DNA from: Amphiura filiformis
Lineage: Eukaryota; Echinodermata; Ophiuroidea; Amphilepidida; Amphiuridae
Length of the DNA stretch: 64,000 nucleotides
Assembly: GCF_039555335.1 (NCBI RefSeq)
Contig: NC_092644.1
Span: forward strand, 44,936,667 to 45,000,666
Direction of reading: 5' to 3'
Under the pieces are notes generated by a model, which saw only the letters and a program-made list of their open reading frames with translations, was not told where the DNA came from and ran no database searches. The position numbers and the translations under genes are program-made. Below, one piece after another: positions 59,276 to 64,000 of this stretch; the stretch's first letter is position 1; each line of letters starts with the position of its first letter.

Positions 59276-60417
59276 TTTATTTATATGTTGATAAATTTAT
59301 ATCTCCCTTGTATTTTAGAATTGATTTCATTAAGGGTCCCTTTACCAAAGCTAAGATTTAAACCTGTCCTTAGAGAGCAAATGCCAAGCTTTAAAGATAC
59401 ATTATTTATGAAATCTGAAGAGATACTCTTGAAGATATCACAACAAATTTGTTGATGAAATTTGTATGTTCAATATAATTTATTTTTGCATCATGTCATA
59501 CAAAATACATATATGTTTCATATGTCGGCGAAATGCATCATAGTAGTAATTTGCGCTTCATCTTGTAATTTGTGAAGGGGTGGGGTTGACGTCCGCCGAT
59601 CACAATATGACTAGATCAAATTAGGTACAGTTATATGCAGCTATATACCTGATAAATAAACATTTATCTCAGAAAGAAACATTTATTTCGTAAATACTTA
59701 AACAGCGGCACTTTTTTATGAGTGTTGAAGAAGCACTAATTTGTTGTATCTATATGTCTTGTCACCATAATCAGTCTCTAGTGTATACTGAAGGAAGCGC
59801 ACTATCAAATGTCACACCTAAGCTTTCCATCAAACGTCATCATTCAAGTGGGAACAGAAATGGTCCCAGATGATCTCGTTACTAGCGTAGTTATCGCTTC
59901 ATCAATCTCTGACACGACCATTAATCTCCTCGTTTGATCTGAAACTCCCGTATGTTTGTTAGGGAATAGCGCTACGCCAATGTGCTTTACTGCTGGTGAA
60001 TTGATCGTGTTAGCGACATTTAAAATTATGTGCAAATCATTCGGTTAGTCTATTCAGGTTTAATTTGTATTTAACACTTTTACAACACAATGGTAATACA
60101 CACACAAGACATTCCAAGAGAATACGACAGTGTATAGTAAATTTTAGTGACAAATACATTGATACGTTAGGAAACAACAATACCCCAGTAAATGATATAA
60201 AATAAGCTTCCGTTCATCATTAAACACAACTCTTGTAAGCGCACAGGAAACTACTATGCCATCAAGACAGAGTTACATTTAAAAAGCTTTCTGTAGATTA
60301 TAATTGACTGGAATCAGCTGCGCTTTACTGCCTGCTTCACAGCAATTTCACGACTTAAGTAACTTGATAGATCTATATCTCTGAATACAACCTTCCCTAT
60401 CTTTCATCAATAAAATA

Positions 60418-60432
60418 TGCTTTTATATACTC
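60418..60432 (-). promoter_or_regulatory. Possible TATA box, copy R
   Basis: gagtatataaaagca on the minus strand, identical to 51896-51910. It would drive the gene ending at 58313. Confidence 0.35.
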
Positions 60433-60779
60433 ATCGATTTAAAATATTAACTTCAAATTGAACAGAACGTAAGGACTAAAATATCTAGACAGCTTTCCTG
60501 TTATTCGCCATCAGCAAAACGCTTATAATGTCTTTCTAGTTTGTTAATCGCAACGATGCAATTCCACCTCCTGGGTAAAAACGATATTCAGATTTAAGAG
60601 AACCTTGCCATTAATCCGATTGATTTTGCATTTCATTACACAAGCCAACTTTATAACGATTATAAGGTAGATTAACTATCATATTTTGTTGTATAAGTCC
60701 AGAATATTATTCACGTTTTTTACCTTCCGTCTTCCATCCGGACGACTATATCAGTATAGACCTTTTTCCCTCTTTCCCA

Positions 60780-61400
60780 TCATGCGCTATTCCAGGGGGG
60801 TATGAGTGTCGCAAAATACATCATCTCCCCGGGGGAGTACAGAGTTATGTTCATTACATTCTGGAATACGGACATTTCGGAAAGGAATCCCCGATAATGA
60901 TGATAATGGCGCCACGATCACTAATACCTTTCGGGGACAAAAAACAACATTTCTATGCCTTATGGACACGGTGTCGTCGCCAAAAAAAGTTTCCTGTTAT
61001 TGAAACCTAACTTTGTATACATTTTGTAGACCTAATGGTGAAAAACTGATGTCGGGACACTCAGTGATATTTTACCGGCGTCCGTTTCTGCATCACTCGT
61101 GTATTCAATAATTGCATAATTAGTAACATCGATGGCCTTTACGATAATCCGCATATATGGAATCAGTATGCCCATATTAAGACAAAATAATTGCAAAGGC
61201 CTGGCAAAGACCATCGGATGCACACGATCAATGAGGTTGATGAACTACGTCATACCCCCTGGAATAGTGTATTGTGGGATAGAGGGGAAAAGGTCTATTG
61301 CGACGATCTGGCTGCTGCACCACCTTTGGTAATGCTCCTACTCTCATCCCCAGGGTGTGTTGCAGTAGCTGATCATACGAACAAACAGCTCACACCATAA
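60780..61400. other. GC-richer segment with several protein-like frames, strand unresolved
   Basis: It is absent from copy Q. Minus strand, about 61066-61196: acceptor-like gtctttgccag then PLQLFCLNMGILIPYMRI, IVKAIDVTNYAIIEYTSD, AETDA and a possible donor (gccg|gtaaaa). Plus strand, about 61330-61400: SSPGCVAVADHTNKQLTP, which resembles one NHL-type beta-propeller repeat, and 60.80-60.90 kb reads MSVAKYIISPGEYRVMF. A decayed host gene or captured exons are both possible. Confidence 0.3.
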
Positions 61401-61993
61401 GTTTCACAAGTTGAATTCAAGAATAAAGTGAACAATATAAAAAAAGTTTCGATACGAATTCAGCAAGGGCCAGAGTTTTTTTTCTAACCACAACTTACAC
61501 AATTATGTCAATTTTACGTTTTATGTTTTGTAAAAAAAACATTAAAAAGGAGCCAATGCAGTTTATGTCGGTGTTGACGGGGTTTTAAAAAGAAAAATCA
61601 AAAAAGAAACAAAAAATCGCTAACTGCTCATGGGAAAAATCCTCATATAGTAGTTAGTTTTTTCATGCGAAACCTGGGACAGGAAAACATACCGTTCCAA
61701 TATCCTTTCTGTTACTCAGTATTATAGACGCGTGTACAAGTTTGGAGCGTGTACAAGTAGTAAAACATATCTGACATCCTCTTAGGTACTTGTCCACTAA
61801 AACAGCTCTTGTGGCGCTTACAATATAGCTTAATTGTTGATTTTAGAAGACCAATATGTCATTTATGAATTACAAGATTTCATTGTATCTTGTAATATCT
61901 TGGCCTGTAAAGTAACCTCACTTAAATATCGTTGCATGCCTAGACATTTTATCATATCCTACACTTTTAAACAATCAGATCACGTAAGCAGTC

Positions 61994-62212
61994 TCAAAGA
62001 ACACTCTCAAGAAGTATCCCCGTCATATATGTAATTTGCCATTTCAGCGCACCTAAGTACCAATATGAAGCCAGGGAAAAAAGATTCACGTACCCTGAAG
62101 CTACACCAGTAAATTGCCGTACATAAGTGGTTTCATCTACGAAGTCAATTGTAAATCGATGTAGGTCACCATGATCGTCAGCGTACGAGAATTTATTGTA
62201 TCGTCTAAAGTC
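61994..62212 (-). other. Conserved open frame, copy R
   Basis: Open for about 73 codons between stops: RYNKFSYADDHGDLHRF, TIDFVDETTYVRQFTG, VASGY, ending GILLESVL. Copies exist at ~37.02-37.19 kb (open) and ~52.68-52.87 kb (frameshifted after YVRQFT). An adjacent conserved piece on the same strand (SVIEGLCNIREE in P) lies about 100 bp upstream. Not recognised. Confidence 0.4.
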
Positions 62213-62910
62213 ATGTATATTACGTATTTAAAATGAATGGCGCACAAACAAGAGTTTGAGTTTCATACGGATTTTCGTATAATTCAGTGCATTGAAGGTG
62301 AATTTTCCTCTCGGATGTTGCAGAGGCATTTTGTTACTGAAAAATAATACTGCACTAAAATCTTGCATTTTCTGAATTTTGACATTTATGACGTGGTTAT
62401 TTTTTTCACTGAACAGTTCATACTAAGTTTTCGAGTTATAATTAATTTATATATAATGATAATAAAAGCATATTTGAATTTTTATCACTATTCACAAATT
62501 GAAAAAACCTAATATGGCTGTAGGGTCCATGTTCGGGCGCAATACCACCAAAAATGGAAATTCTTTATTGTTTGAGGTACAGAGTGAAACATATTATTGC
62601 TTGCTATGATTATGTTATATTTATTATCTCTTAATTATTCAGTCAAAATATAAAAAATAAAAAATAAATGGAGCAAAAGAACGACGACCAAGATAAATAT
62701 TAATTCTGACTCCCTATCTTGCATATTTTATTCATTATTAATTGACACAATATTATTTTATGTCTAGGTGATAAATAATGTAGTTACAGTAATAGCAATT
62801 TGATGGTTATGTGTAATATAATAATTTTATGTAATATTGATCTTTTCTAATATGCATACTAGGTCTGCCAATAATAATGATCGGTCTGTTCGTTTAGAAG
62901 TAATGCTTTA

Positions 62911-63039
62911 AATAAAGAATTGAATTTTTGTTCACAACCCATAAAGTGGCTCACCTGAAATTGTCGGTTGTAACAACCGAAACTTTCAGGTGAGCAACTT
63001 TATGTGTTGTGAACAAAAGTTCAATTATTCATTTATTTG
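62911..63039. mobile_element. Small hairpin element
   Basis: ttttgttcacaaccca...gctcacctgaaa pairs with tttcaggtgagc...gttgtgaacaaaa. The flanks (aaataaagaattgaa / ttcaattattcattta) extend the pairing. About 129 bp, no coding. Confidence 0.8.
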
Positions 63040-63261
63040 ATTACCAACACAGATGAACTTTCATGATGGTTTAAGTGATGCTTTATTTGGCATCCAGTAA
63101 TGTTCTAATCTTTGGATCTGAATAAGGCGAGAAATATATACGATAAATATAAAAGCATGAAAATGTATTAGGCAAATAAAATAAACTTCTCAAACAAAGT
63201 TTGTATTTCTATCTATATCTCAGATTATTTGTGACATGTTCACATCGTGCCATATTAGCCA

Positions 63262-63402
63262 TTATTCTTGCAAGTTGCTATCCCATATCTGCGCAATCTG
63301 GGACCTAATGCAATTCTCCAAGATGACAACGTTCCCCGTAGAGCCGGGTTTATCAACGACTACCTCCAGAACAGTCTGCCGCCTGGACAACCAATTCTTT
63401 AG
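63262..63402 (+). pseudogene. Tc1/mariner transposase fragment
   Basis: Reads QVAIPYLRNLGPNAILQDD, NVPRRAGFINDYLQNSL, PPGQPIL, stop. The 'LQDDN' with the following R-A-x-x-x-N-DYLQ is the second catalytic Asp region of Tc1/mariner DDE transposases. The expected ARPHRAR is VPRRAGF here and no further domain follows. An old relic. Confidence 0.75.
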
Positions 63403-63409
63403 AAATGCT

Positions 63410-64000
63410 TAGTCGCGCTAAAAGTCGATCGATACATGTAAAAATCAGCACAATTCAGAGATACACCTTTTTGCTATGAAATTAATTTTCTCGGTCAAAT
63501 ATAAAGCAATATTTTTTTTTTCTTCAGTAATGTCAGTTAAAAACTTGGTGCTTGGATATACATTTTTTTTAAATCCTGGTGTTAAAATTAAGCATCAAAT
63601 TGTGTCTTTTAGTGTGATATTTTTGATTTTTATAGGCCTTGAATTCGCCTGCGAGCTTTTTACGGAATTCATGTTTTAGCGTCTCAAACTAACATAGTTT
63701 GCTAAAGAAAGATATTTCCCACCTCTGTAAAGCACATCGTGTGGGTCTATATGTTATAGTTTTGTCAGAATTTCCGTTTTTGTTTTACCCTTTTTCCATT
63801 TTCCATTCATGATCCGAAAATGTCAAACTAAGTAAAAGTAGGCAATGGTGAGTACTTTTATCTCGAGAGCAACCAGCAGAAATAGTCGATATTTCCTTTG
63901 TTGTTATCCAGGTCAATTTTTCATTGAAAGCAAATTGCCCGACCAGCGATTAAATCCCCAATTGGGTGTTCTGGTTAAACATGATCAGTAGGAGCGCTAT
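63410..64000. other. No gene recognised
   Basis: AT-rich. The frame at 63476-63679 is hydrophobic without other support. Confidence 0.4.

Larger units (their letters stand above)
58240..62860 (-). repeat. Duplicon copy R
   Basis: Collinear with Q. Interrupted by an AACGTTTT element (58.91-59.27 kb) and by a non-shared GC-richer segment at 60.70-61.45 kb. Confidence 0.8.

Overview
This 64 kb window comes from an intron-rich, repeat-rich animal genome. It is AT-rich, coding potential falls in exon-sized pieces with splice-like borders, there are no bacterial operons, and there is a dense load of Penelope-like, LINE, SINE, LTR, Tc1/mariner and foldback (MITE-like) elements. The repeat types fit a marine invertebrate, possibly a deuterostome, but the species cannot be fixed from sequence alone. 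No rRNA, functional tRNA, CRISPR array or complete host gene with a long uninterrupted ORF was seen.

Layout. 0.5-2.1 kb is an inverted copy of a duplicated block (duplicon). 2.2-4.6 kb holds LINE debris and the only long ORF, a 5'-truncated Penelope-like reverse transcriptase with GIY-YIG endonuclease. 4.7-9.3 kb holds two tandem duplicon copies (A, B), with relatives at 24.9-26.3 kb and 30.2-30.5 kb. 11.5-14.2 kb (E) and 16.8-18.9 kb (D) are copies of a second block, part of which recurs at 35.2-35.4 kb. 19.6-20.9 kb is a satellite complex built on a 19-bp repeat. 21.7-24.6 kb is a cluster of foldback elements, a SINE and a broken Penelope-like fragment, followed by an orphan plus-strand exon at 24.64 kb. 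26.5-27.5 kb may be a solo LTR. 36.9-39.1, 49.2-54.0 and 58.2-62.9 kb are three copies (P, Q, R) of a third duplicon. A ~396-bp piece also found at 38.8 kb has been amplified at 42.4-47.8 kb into a tandem array that includes a ~1500-bp higher-order repeat.

The most interesting signal is in the duplicons. Comparing copies by eye exposes small minus-strand exons: a membrane-segment exon in three copies whose substitutions are mostly synonymous; an equal-length 72-nt N-terminal exon beginning MSEDTKR; and four C-terminal exons of 66, 93, 66 and 66 nt with the same acceptor and related ends (AYGAV, APAYAV, TPAFAL). The window therefore looks like a cluster of duplicated and partly decayed genes for small membrane proteins of a family I do not recognise, spread apart by mobile elements. 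Plus-strand candidates are a signal-peptide-like first exon at 34.86 kb and an internal exon at 24.64 kb.

All alignments were done by eye. Exon borders and duplicon limits are approximate unless exact splice dinucleotides are given.
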